DNA from: Bretschneidera sinensis
Lineage: Eukaryota; Streptophyta; Magnoliopsida; Brassicales; Akaniaceae
Direction of reading: 5' to 3'
DNA length: 64,000 nt
Assembly: GCA_023935145.1 (NCBI GenBank)
Contig: CM043698.1
Span: 81,486,001-81,550,000 of the forward strand
The notes under the pieces were generated by a model, which made no database searches, was not told the origin of the DNA, and worked only from the letters and a program-made list of their open reading frames with translations. Numbering within the stretch: the stretch's first letter is position 1; each line of letters opens with the position of its first letter. The position numbers and the translations under genes are program-made. Below, one piece after another: positions 53,716 to 63,583 of this stretch.

Positions 53716-54614
53716 TGTTGTTATTTGTCTAAGGTTCAAACATTTCCAAGCATGGTTCAAAGATGGTTAAAGTCTAAACCAAAGGTGGAGGATCAAATTT
53801 CAGCAAGTTAGAAGGTTGCACACATGTGTGTGCATCATTTTGGAGCAAGGGAAGGCCATGCGCACTAGTGTGCGCACTTATGCACACAGGCAGAAGAGTG
53901 TGCGCACAGCAGCAGAAGGAGCAGCACCAGTGTGCGCAGCAGCGCGCACGCCCAGCGCCGCACCGCCCAGGCACACTGCTGCACACATAGGCAGCATGCT
54001 TTAGGACCCTCTTAAATGTGTGTGCGCAACACCAAAACGCACAGCACCACTTGGAGAATGATAAAGGGCTAAGATTTAAAGGAGATCATGATCAAAGGGA
54101 GGAGATTGATTCACAAGAATGTCTAAGAAGTGAAAGGCTATAAAAGGGGTTCTCAAGCCTCATTGTTCAACATGATGACAATTAGAAACACACAAGTTTG
54201 TAACATTGTGAGATCAATTGTAAACATATAGAGAGAATTGTGTAAGAGTGACAAACACAAGAGGGACTCTTTGTAGTGGGGTTGGTTGTAAAAGATAGAG
54301 AAGTCTAGATTAGATAGAGAGCATTGTTAGTTCTCATCTTCTTCATTTCTTCTCTTCTTGTTTCTTCAAGAACTTGATTTCTTGAAGGGGATTGCTGTAA
54401 CTTGTAAGAACCATTTGATTTAGTGCAGAGAGTTCAGAGGAACTCACGGGGACGTAGGCACATTGCCGAACCTCGATAACAAATTGCTTGTCTTCTTTCT
54501 TTCTTTGATTTTCTGTTCTTGTGTTCGATTGTTATATTTCGTTCTACAAGTTATTCTAGACTTGGGTGTTTAGAAGATCACCACATGGGCATCTTGTCAA
54601 GGTGATTTCCAACA
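53716..54614 (+). repeat. Tork-like Copia solo LTR (899 bp)
   Basis: Starts TGTTGTTATTTGTCTAAGG and ends GGTGATTTCCAACA. Perfect TCCAT duplications flank it (53711-53715 and 54615-54619). It is the same family as the LTRs at 57593-58417, 58664-59491 and 63584-64000. A GC-rich block with repeated GTGCGCAC lies at about 53855-54045; TATA-like CTATAAAAGG at 54139-54148. The Cys-rich and Ala-rich frames over the GC block are not genes. Confidence 0.95.
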
Positions 54615-54619
54615 TCCAT

Positions 54620-55764
54620 CTACAAAGTACTATATTATAATGATAAATTTCAGATTCTCGCGCTTTAATTTATGTGGCTGATAAATATCTGTGATCATAA
54701 ATCTTGCATTCTTAGCTGTTAGCTTGCCATCAAATCACACTTCAACTTCTTATAACCAATACAAAATCAGTGGTCCTTATTTAAAAAACAAATCTAACAC
54801 TCTTCACCAGTTTATCACAGGTTATAATAACCTTATGTGATGTTTCTCTATTGCTTATTTATTCTAGTCTAAGGTTGAGCAAACAGTTAGGATGCAATTA
54901 GTTGTTCCAATCTTAACACTTTCTTTAACAATTGACATAGTCTTAAAATAGTTAGTAAAACAACACTTTTGATTCTAACATAATATTGAAAAAGTTGGGA
55001 AAAACCTTCCAAATTATATTAGAAAGAGAAGTGTTGTTTTCCAAACTATGTTAAAAATGTGCAACCTATTGAAGAAAATGTTAAGGAAACAACATTTTCC
55101 TTTTCCATTTTTCATCCCCATTTTCCTTAACACTTTCTTTAACAATTTATACATTCTTAACTTAATTTGAAAAAAAAATTTATCTTACTAACATAATTTG
55201 GAAAAGTTGGGAAACGATTTTTTATGTTTTCTAAGTTTTCTAATATAGTGCTGGAAAGAGAAATATTATTTTCCAAATTATATGAAGAATGTCTAAATTA
55301 TTGAAGAAATTATTAATAAAAATTGATATAAAAAATACTTTTCACAACTAAACACACCCTTAGTTTTTTGTTTTTCCTTAACAACCTGATTTTAAAGCAT
55401 CCAATTTATGTTTACAAGAAAAAATATTGTTTGGCATGTCTCACTTTAAAACACAAGCAAACAATGAAAGAATTTACAAAGTATTTAATGGATTTAGTAA
55501 GAACTTTGATTGCTTAACTTGCATTAACCACGCCGTTCAAATGTAAATTCTAACGTATTTCACCAATTCCTTTTGATGGTTCTATCATCTTCAAACAACC
55601 TATGATCAATTTTATTTTTTTCATCTAGGCAAGTAATTTCTTCTCAAAAATGGTTGAGGAACGTTTAATGCATGACAAATGGAGAAATTATGGCACAAAA
55701 CAAATCACTTTGCGTACGCTTTAAATCACTAATCATTCGGTTTGCATTAATTATATTTATAAAA
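54620..55764. other. Non-coding stretch with a duplicated MITE-like unit
   Basis: 54620-54820 is the right half of the segment duplicated at 45812-46085. 54880-55340 holds two MITE-like units described separately. 55380-55764 has nothing recognisable. Confidence 0.5.
54890..55340. repeat. Two tandem MITE-like units of about 200-230 bp
   Basis: Each unit starts near CTTAACACTTTCTTTAACAAT and contains TCTTA, ACTAACATAAT-TTG-AAAAGTTGGGAAA, AGAAATATT/AGAAGTGTT and TTTTCCAAA. Unit 1's end (ATTGAAGAAAATGTTAAGGA) is an imperfect inverted copy of its start, which suggests terminal inverted repeats. No target duplication could be fixed. Confidence 0.5.
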
Positions 55765-56139
55765 CTCTTCATTAATTATACTTGTGAAGCTCACTCCTCA
55801 TTATTAAATAATTTCAAGCAGTGGGCAGGACTGGTAGACTATTGAGCTGAGACTCAGAGTGAGTAGTTTAAGTAAGTCACCATAGTCAGTATCCCCAGAG
55901 TGTAATAAAAAAAGAGAAAGAAGATGTTGAGAAAGTTGTTTATTCATGCATTGTATATATTGAGATATTTCTAAATGTTATATGTGAAAGTTGTTGCATC
56001 TCCTCTGAAAAGAGTTGAGGAAATATTATAATAATATTTCAGTTTATGATGTTTTAATTGTTGCATGTATGTTTCGTGCTTGTAATCTTAAGTGTGACGA
56101 CACTGTCTCGGGTAGGTCAGCCCGGGATGGGTTGTTACA
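55765..56139 (+). repeat. T1 LTR fragment, last 375 bp
   Basis: Matches 33135-33493: CTTGTGAAGCTCACTCCTCA, then the GGGCAGG segment, CATGCATT, TGTTGCATCTC-TCTGAAAAGAG and a GGGATGGGTTGTTACA end. The left part of the LTR is absent. Confidence 0.8.
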
Positions 56140-57592
56140 TGTCATCAATCAAACAACACCGATTGTTCAACCTAATCCAAACTGATTATATTAAATTGGT
56201 TTGGCTGGCTCTGTTAAACAATAAAACTTGGTGGTTTCGTATTTGTAAGTTGAAAAATCGGATTCGTTGGTGGGCAAAAAAAAATCTTATCCGAACTGAT
56301 CAGATAACCGACTTTTAATTTCCTTAATAAATTAAATAACTATTAATTATAAAAATATAAGCATTATTACGCTCATTTTTCTCTCCTCTTCACTTCTCAC
56401 TTCTCTGTTCTAGACTTCTCTCTCTACGTACAAATAAACCCTAGCGAGCCTTCACTCCCCACTAGGCCACCACACCACTACCCGACCCATTTTCATTTTT
56501 TGTGGCTGCCTGTAAAGTCCCTAATCTCCACGAGTGTCAATGACAATTCAATCACCCCTAACCTTGGCGAGATGTTACCCTAACCCTAAGTCCCAATAAC
56601 CACCAATCCTTCAGCTTATCTCTTCGATTTCAGGTCACCTCTCGGCTCTAGTCGTCATCATGACCCACCATCACTAGCATCATGTTCGATTGAAGGTAAG
56701 ATGCACTCTCTCTTACCTATTTTTCTTTTCGGTTTTTCACTCCCCCTTCCTATTCTATTCTTTTGCCTAGTTTTTTCTTCTCTTTCTTTCCTTCGTCAAT
56801 TTTCTTTTCTTTCCATTCTTAGTCAATTTTCTTTTCTTGATTTCTCATCCTCCTCTAATTCTACTCGATTCTCTCTCTTTCATATCTTCCGCATTTCTCT
56901 TTATTTGTCCTTTTCTTTTCCTCTCTTCTTTTCCCCTCATGCATATCTATTCTTTCTCTTATAGAATACTAAAGAAAAAAACCTAGGGAGAGAAACCCTT
57001 AAATTCCCCTCCCCTCTTAACTAACATCGGAACCTATCTCTGGACTTAGAGGAACCCACCACCGTTGACCTGAAATCGAAGACCTACAACTCAACAACGA
57101 AAGCTAATCTAGCGACGGGAGTGGTAACCCACCACCCATGAGCTGAAATCAAAGATCTACATCTGAACAATAAATAGTCATTTTCTCTTCTTTTTTCTTC
57201 TAGGTAAAAGTTAAGTCTTGAAATGTCAACAAATTTAAATTTTTGAACCTACTTTAAAGGTGAAATAGTAAGGAAATGGGTTATACCCCGAAAAAAACTA
57301 TATAAAATGGCTAAAAATTAACAAAAAGAAGATTTGGTGTCAGGCGTGTGAGGCGCTTTCACCTCCATGCCTTGTCTTCCTCTAGGTTTTCTTTGCTCTC
57401 CCTCAAAGTTTAGGGGCAAGTGGATATGGGGTGTAAAGGGGCGAATCAAAGAAAGAAGGAAAAACTAAGTGTTTTGTAGAAAGAAATGAAGAAAAAAAAA
57501 AAGAACAGCGAGAATTTTCTAGAGAAAGAGATATTTCCAGTCATTAAAGAGTTTTAGGACTACTCTTATGAGTCTAGGATGTACAATCAAAT
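56140..57592. other. Non-coding stretch, pyrimidine-rich, no recognised gene
   Basis: 56150-56330 is rich in ACCGAT/ATCGG words, like low-copy plant intergenic repeats. 56370-56700 looks like a transcribed leader (AAACCCTAGCGAG, CACCACACCACTACCC) and ends GGTAAG, a possible splice donor. 56701-56964 is a T/C-rich run whose frame is Phe/Leu/Ser-rich. 57330-57420 and 57540-57592 lead to the Tork element. I could not tie this to a gene. Confidence 0.4.
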
Positions 57593-58417
57593 TGTTGGAA
57601 ATCACTTTCTAGATGCCCAGGTGGTGATCTTCCAAACAACCCAAGTCTAGAATAACTTGTAAAGAACAGAAACAGCAATCAAAGCAAGAAAGAACACAAG
57701 TAATTTGTTATCGAGGTTCGGCAATGTGCCTACGTCCCGGTGAGCTCCTCCGAGCCCTTTGCACTAAATCAATGAGTTCTTACAAGTTACAGCAACTCCT
57801 CTCCAAGAAACGCCTTGTTCTTGAAGAACAAAAGAAGAGAAAAGAAAGTGATAAGGTCTTGAGTTACCCTGGAATTTTCCCCAAGAAAATTCCACTTACA
57901 AGTCCCTTGAATCCCCAATCTATACTACTCTCTCTCTAAACAACCAACCTCTCCAATGAGTCTCTCTTGTTTTGTGTCTTTGCACTCTTACAATTGATCT
58001 CACTTCTATGTCACTTGTGTCTTACACCTTATTGAGATTGAAGCTAGGTGACCATTTATATATTGCACCACTTCTTGAACCTATCTTGAAGTTAATCTCA
58101 ACCCTTAGATCTTGAGGACCAATCAATCATAGCCCTTGTCAAGTCTAAGTGATCCTGTGCGTATTGATCATGCACCATGCACGATTTCAAAAAGTTGAAA
58201 AAACTTGTCTTAGTGTGCTTGGAGCCATGGCCTAGAACAGAGCTGGCCGCGGTGCAAGGCAGGGCTAATTTGACATCCATTCTGGGCACCACGGCGCACA
58301 CCTCCTCTAGGTCTTCTCTTTTGCTGGACGCTGAGGCGCACCCTTCCTGGGCCGAGGCTCAGACCTAGACCTGATGATGAATTTTTACTCTTTTTAATCC
58401 TTAGACAAATACCAACA
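57593..58417 (-). repeat. Copia-2 3' LTR (825 bp)
   Basis: On the minus strand it starts TGTTGGTATTTGTCTAAGG and ends GTGATTTCCAACA. A purine-rich run (58418-58432) before it can serve as polypurine tract. TATA-like AATATATAAATGG on the minus strand near 58060-58048, with the GC-rich block (58215-58380) upstream. The 71-aa frame at 57724 is not a gene. Confidence 0.9.
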
Positions 58418-58469
58418 ATCTCTACCTTTGTCTAAGCGATTAAACCCGAACTCATAGTGTAGAGAACTC

Positions 58470-59890
58470 AGGATCCAAACTCAACTTGAGTCGCCATATC
58501 AACCGATTTCAATCCTAAGTAGTCCAAGGCAATGATTAAACTTACTTAGAGGTAGAACTTTGGTGCTTAAATCTGCAGGACTTTCTTCCGTGGTTACCTT
58601 GTCCACATGAATGCATCCTTTCGTAACATTTTCTTTAATGAAATGATATCGAACATCCATATGTGTTGGTGTTTGTCTAAGGTTTAAACAAGGAAAAATC
58701 AGCATCAAGTGCACACTAGTGTGCGACATGGCCTGGCTCTTCCAAGGTGCGGCGCACAGCATAGGAGAAGACCTGGCACCCAGAATGGATGCAACATGGT
58801 GAAATTTCAGCACACTCCAAGCCATGACATGCCCTGTTCTAGGCCGCGGCTTGACGGCACACATGGTCTATTTGGTTCAGCCTTTTATTAAGTGCGTGAG
58901 ACATGTTCAAAACGCACAGGATCACTAAGGATTGATGAAGGGCTATGGTTGATTGATCCTCAAGATCTAAGGGTGGATATTGACCCTCAAGATTGGACAA
59001 GAAGTTGGTGCACTATATAATGGGTCACCTAGCTTCTAAATCATAATAACATAACTTGTGATTGAAAGTGAGATCAATTGTAATAGTACAAAGACACTAA
59101 ACACAAGAGAGATTCTTTTTAGTGAGGCTGGTTGTTTAGAGAGAGAGAGTTGAATAAAAATGGGATTCAAGGGCTTGTAAAGGGAATTTTCTTGGGAAAA
59201 TTCCAAGGTTAGTTCTTATCACTTTCTTTTACTTCTTCTTCTTTCGTTCTTCAAGAACTGATGAGTTTTGGAGAGGTGTTGCTTATTGTAAAGAACTCCA
59301 TTAACAAGATAGTGCAGAGAGCTCGAAGGAGCTCATGGGGACGTAGGCATATTGTCGAACCCCGTCAACAAATTGCTTGTGCCTTTTATGCTTTCTTTGA
59401 TTTCTATTTCGGTTCTGATCATTACAAGTCATTCTAGACTTGGGTGTTCGGAAGATCACCTCTTATGCCTCTTGAAAGGTGATTTCCAACAATATGCTTA
59501 GTCCTCCCATGGAACACCGGATTCTTACACAAGTGCAATGCACTTTGGCTATTTAAATACACCGCCACCTGCTCTTTTAGGACCTTCAACTCTTCCAACA
59601 ACCCTTTTGCACCACATAGCCTTCTTTATGGCTTCCGTTGCCGCTATGTACTCAGCCTCAATTGTTGAGAGTGCTACCATTGGCTGTAACTGAGCCTTTC
59701 AACTAATACAACATCCGTTTAAGTTGAAGAAGTATGAGGTAATCGATCTTCTTTTATCCCGGTCTGCTTCATAAGCCAAATCCGCGTAACCCTCTAGACA
59801 GATGGACTTACCCCTCTTCTCATAAACAAGCTCCACATCTGGGCTTCCTTTCAAGTACCTCAGCAGCCACTTCATCCCAAGCCAGTGCTC
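58470..59890 (-). pseudogene. Copia-2 RNase H, split by a solo LTR
   Basis: Before the insert (59890-59497): GYADLAYEADRDKRRSITSY with the first catalytic Asp, then LNGCCIS-stop, QPMVALSTIEAEYIAATEAI and KGLLEELK-type residues. After the insert (58658-58490): MDVRYHFIKENVTKGCIHVD, then TTEESPADLSTKVLPLSKFN and LLRIEIG-stop. The ATATG duplication lies exactly at the HMDVR codons, so the ancestral frame is clear. Stops besides the insert: the TGA after CCIS and a stop after VFK. Confidence 0.85.
58664..59491 (+). repeat. Solo LTR of the Copia-2 family, plus strand, inside RNase H (828 bp)
   Basis: Starts TGTTGGTGTTTGTCTAAGG and ends GGTGATTTCCAACA, with perfect ATATG duplications (58659-58663 and 59492-59496). 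GC-rich block 58700-58880; TATA-like CTATATAATGG at 59013-59023. With the 3' LTR at 57593-58417 it forms an inverted pair, 246 bp apart. Confidence 0.95.
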
Positions 59891-60764
59891 CTTTCTAGGA
59901 TTCCTCATAAACTTGCTGAGAACACTCATTGCATGAGCAATGTCGGGTCTAGTGCTTACCATCATGAACATGACTAATCCAACCAAACTAGAGTAAGGAA
60001 CCTTTTCCATTTCCTTCTTCTCCTCATCCGATCTTGCACATTGATCACTGGAGAACCTGAAATGACCAGCAAGGGGAACCTTCACTAGTTTGCTATCTTC
60101 TATAGAAAACTTGGATATCATCTTTTCTATGTAGGAAGTCTGAAAAATCTTCAATCTGTTTCTATCCCTTTCCCGGATTATACACATCCCAAAGATCTTC
60201 TGTGCATAGCCAAGATCCTTCATCTCAAACTCCTCACTGAGTTGAGCTTTCAATTTTCCCATCCTCTCCATGCTGCTCCCAATCAGCAGCATATCATCAA
60301 CACAGATGAGAATGATCACCACTTCCTCCACCTTGTGCCCCTTGTAGTACAAGCACGAATCATAGTAGCTCCTCATGAAACCCAAGCTAGTTATGAAGGA
60401 ATCGAACCTCTTATTCCATTGCCGAGGTGATTGCTTCAAGTTATAGAGAGATTTCTTCAAATAGCACACCAAATCTCCCTGCCTTCCTTCCTCATAGCCT
60501 TCGGGTTGCCTCATGTAGATGGTCTCCTCAAGCTCTCCATGTAAGAACGCTGTCTTCACATCTATTTGCTCGATTTCCTAATTGAATTGGACCACCATTC
60601 CTAACTATCCTTATCGTCTTGTATTTCACAACCGGTGAGAATATGTCGGTGAAATCTATGCCTTCTCTTTGTATGAACCCCTTCGCCACCAGCCTAGCTT
60701 TATACTGGACTTCATCTCCTGGAGTGTTCCCTTCTTTGATCTTGTATATCCACTTACAATCCAC
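59699..60764 (-). pseudogene. Copia-2 reverse transcriptase, nearly intact
   Basis: 60764-60600 gives [40 protein letters not shown] and [14 protein letters not shown] frameshift near 60590 follows. 60559-59699 is open for 286 codons: [53 protein letters not shown] (YVDD with Tyr changed to Cys), then SRKPDIAHAMSV-like (STRPDIAHAMSVLSKFM) and RYLKGSPDVELVYEK. It copies element RNA to DNA. The frameshift and the altered active-site neighbour suggest low or no activity. The upstream region 60770-61100 is an acidic linker with stops. Confidence 0.85.
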
Positions 60765-61102
60765 AACTCTCTATTTTTAGGGTTTGGGCACCAATTCCCA
60801 AGAGTTTTTCTTCCTCAAAGAATCCATTTCTTCTTCCATAGCTAGCTGCTACTTTGACGAATCCTTACATTCCATGGCATCCATGTAAGTTTCTGGTTCA
60901 ACCCCTCCTATCCAAGAAGCTTCTACATTAGCACCAACAATACTATATCTCAAAGGTGGTCTGACCACCCTTCTTTCTCAGTCCCTTGTGAGCTGACAGT
61001 CATTCTAACTTGTTGCCTCATCCTCTTCCAGTTCAGCCTCCTCTTGAGTGTCCTGAGCTTGGCCTTCATCAATGGGCCCTACCTAGTCTGAACCCCCTTG
61101 CC

Positions 61103-62085
61103 TTAATTTTCTACCTGAACTGAATTTTCCTTGATGCTATGCTTCATAAATTCTGGACTGGTTTGCTCACTATCCCCTGCAGGGTTAGTTTTCTCCAAAT
61201 AGGGAAATAATAATTCATTAAAAATAGCATCCCTACTTATTATGAGTTTTGTTCCTTTTTGTTCTAAAGACCACAACCTATATCCCTTAACCTCATCACC
61301 ATACCCTAGAAACACACATTTTCTAGACCTTGGGCTAAGTTTATCATCCTTTTGATGTGCAAACGCAACACATCCAAAAGTTCTAAGGTCGCTCAACTCA
61401 GGGGATTTCCCACTCCACATCTCATCGGGAATCTTGAGCTCTAAAACTCTAGAGGGTGATCTATTAACCAAATATGTAGCAGTTGACACAGCTTCCCCCT
61501 AAAAACATTTTGGCAAACCGGACCCAATTAACATGCACCTAACCTTTTCTATAAGGGTCCTACTCATCCTCTCAGCAACTCCATTTTGCTGAGGGGTTTT
61601 TATAACCGTTCTATATCTTAGAATCCCATTTAACTCATAGAATTTATTAAAATCCTTATTAAAAAATTATAAGCCATTATTGGGTCGTAAAACCTTAACT
61701 ACCCTGCCCGTTTGAGTCTCCAGCAACTTTTTCCACACCACAAAATTATTCAAAGCATCTGATTTATTTTTGAGCAAATAAACCCAAACCTTTCTTGAAT
61801 AATCATCAATTAAGGAGAGAAAGTAACGATTACCTCCCTGTGTTGGTGTTCTTGCTGGTCCCTAAAATCTGCATAAATGTAGTCAAGAATGCCCTTAGAC
61901 TTGTACACTCCGGTGTTGAAGCTGACCCGTTGTTGCTTCCCAAGAACGCAACTCTCGTAGAAATCAAGTTTCTCTACCTTGTCACCATCAAGTAGACCAT
62001 TTTTGCTGAGAACTTGCAGCTTCTTTTCACATATATGTCCCAAGCGATTGTGCCAAAGTACTACCTTATCCATCTCAGCCATCAA
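61103..62085 (-). pseudogene. Copia-2 pre-integrase and integrase, with stops
   Basis: 62085-61810: MDKVVLWHNRLGHICEKKLQ, then ESCVLGKQQRVSFNTGVYKS (HHCC zinc site) and GILDYIYADF. 61810-61490: the core in broken frames (FSRKVWVYLLKNKSDALNNF, then KKLLETQTGRVVKVLRPNNG and ELNGILRYRTVIKTPQQNGV-AERM-type residues). 61489-61103: STATYLVNRSPSRVLELKIP, DLRTFGCVAFAHQKDDKLSP, CVFLGYGDEVKGYRLWSLEQ and ISRDAIFNELLFPYLEK. Stops include the TAG at about 61499 and one near 61664. It would insert the cDNA. Confidence 0.8.
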
Positions 62086-62089
62086 GCTT

Positions 62090-62470
62090 GCTGCTTGATC
62101 CTTGATTTATGTTTCTCCAATCATCTCATTGACACCATCCTTTATTACTGCTTTGATCACTATCAGAGATCCCTTGGTTACTTTGATCTTTACTCCCTCT
62201 GCTTTATATGTGTATCTCATGGAATCTAGCTACCTCAATGAGATCAAATTTCTTCTCAAATCTGGAAGATGTCTCACATTCCGCGGTGGTGTTGTGATTC
62301 CATCAAACATCCTTAATTGGATGTCTCCTATCCCCCTCACTTAGCAAGAAGTATCATTCCCCAAGAAAACCTTTCCATCATTAGTTTCCTTGAAATTCTT
62401 GAATAAATCCCTATGAAGGCACATGTAATAAGTGCACCCAAAATCCAAGATCCATTTCTCGCTGCCTTAC
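62090..62470 (-). pseudogene. Copia-2 aspartic protease, active site changed
   Basis: SEKWILDFGCTYYMCLHRDL at about 62465-62405 is the protease start; the catalytic Asp-Ser-Gly is Asp-Phe-Gly and the usual His-Met is Tyr-Met. Then FLGNDTSC-stop, VRGIGDIQLRMFDGIT, VRHLPDLRRNLISLR-stop and the link to pre-integrase (SLMAEMDKVVLWHNRLGH). Confidence 0.75.
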
Positions 62471-63338
62471 CTCCTGCTTATATTTGAGCACATAACAAGA
62501 ACATCATCTTGTTGTTCTCCCTTGGCAACCGAAGCCTCTCCATTCTTCGTATAGCTTCCTCCTCTCTCATCCCACAACTTCTTCTTGCAATCTTTCTTGA
62601 AATGACCCTCCTTATTGCAGTAGAAGCATTGCCTTCCTCCAAACTTCAGTTTGGAATAGGATCTCCCATGGCTCTGCTCTACCCTTTGATCTCTCCTGGT
62701 ATTTGCCATGGATGTTACTGCCATTCTGAGTTGTTGGCCTTCCTCTAATGAACAACCCTTCTCCACTTGATGTTTCCCTCATCTTGGCCTTGAAATCATG
62801 AGCCCTTATAGCATTGATCACAATTTCCATGGTTAGTGTATCTCTTCCATATTCAATAGCATTAATCAAACTTTCAAAATAATCAGGAAGAGAATTCAAT
62901 AACATAATAGCCAATTTTTCATCCGGGAATATTATACTAAAACTAGCTAAATCTTGAACTACTTTGTTAAACACATCAGGATTATCTTGCAACTCTTTAT
63001 TAGGGTCCATTTTAAAAGTAAAGATTCGTTTAAGAAGATAAATCTTATTAGGGAGAGTTTTGGTAAGAAATAACTCATCTAGTTTCTTCCAAGTGACAGC
63101 TGGATCTTCCAAGTCTCCGCACTCCCTTGTGACACTATCCGACATGTGCAGAAAGATGGTGCTATACGTCATCTTCTTCATCTTAATCTGTTAGACCTCC
63201 GTGGTACTTGCTGGAAAAGCATCTTCTTCTCCAATTGCCAAGTCCATCTTGTGTTGCATAGTAACAGCCTTGATTCCGCTTCCAAAGGGCAAAGTCTCCC
63301 TTTCCATCAAACTTCTCAACAATGAAGTTTGAACCCAT
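62467..63338 (-). pseudogene. Copia-2 gag with one zinc knuckle, frameshifted
   Basis: Starts MGSNFIVEKFDGKGDFALWK at 63338. A shift after about codon 21 moves to the frame IKAVTMQHKMDLAIGEEDAF then STTEV-stop. The 189-aa frame (63181-62612) has MKKMTYSTIFLHMSDSVTRE, VTWKKLDELFLTKTLPNKIY, IFTFKMDPNKELQDNPDVFN and LLNSLPDYFESLINAIEYGR: the UBN2-type gag fold. In a further frame the knuckle CFYCNKEGHFKKDC (CCHC intact) lies at about 62633-62592. Confidence 0.85.
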
Positions 63339-63565
63339 CTTGCGGAGAAAATCCTAGATTTATGCAGCACCCACAATTGCTCTCCAACTTCTTTTAAATC
63401 TTAAGAACATGATCGAAGATTGATCTCAATACCGTTCTTGAATCACCCTCAAGAACACGATCAGATCTTGATCTCTACTTTGTTCTTGAATCACCCAAGA
63501 AGTTGATCTTTGATTCTTGGAGTCTTGCTTCGATACTTTCTGTTCCAGCTCCGATACTCGCTCAC

Positions 63566-63583
63566 CAAAGCTCTGATACCACT
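63566..63583 (-). other. Copia-2 primer-binding site, initiator tRNA-Met type
   Basis: On the minus strand, AGTGGTATCAGAGCTTTGG follows the LTR end CCAACA. TGGTATCAGAGC is the standard match to the 3' end of plant initiator tRNA-Met. Confidence 0.85.

Noticed and set aside
53774..54004. Cys/Ala/His-rich frames on both strands over the GC-rich LTR block
   Set aside because: They result from base composition (GTGCGCAC-type words) in a solo LTR, differ totally from the other LTR copies, and lack conserved starts.
56701..56964. 87-aa Phe/Leu/Ser-rich ORF that looks like a membrane protein
   Set aside because: It is a long T/C-rich run; every codon pattern is explained by composition. It could be an intron but not a gene on this evidence.
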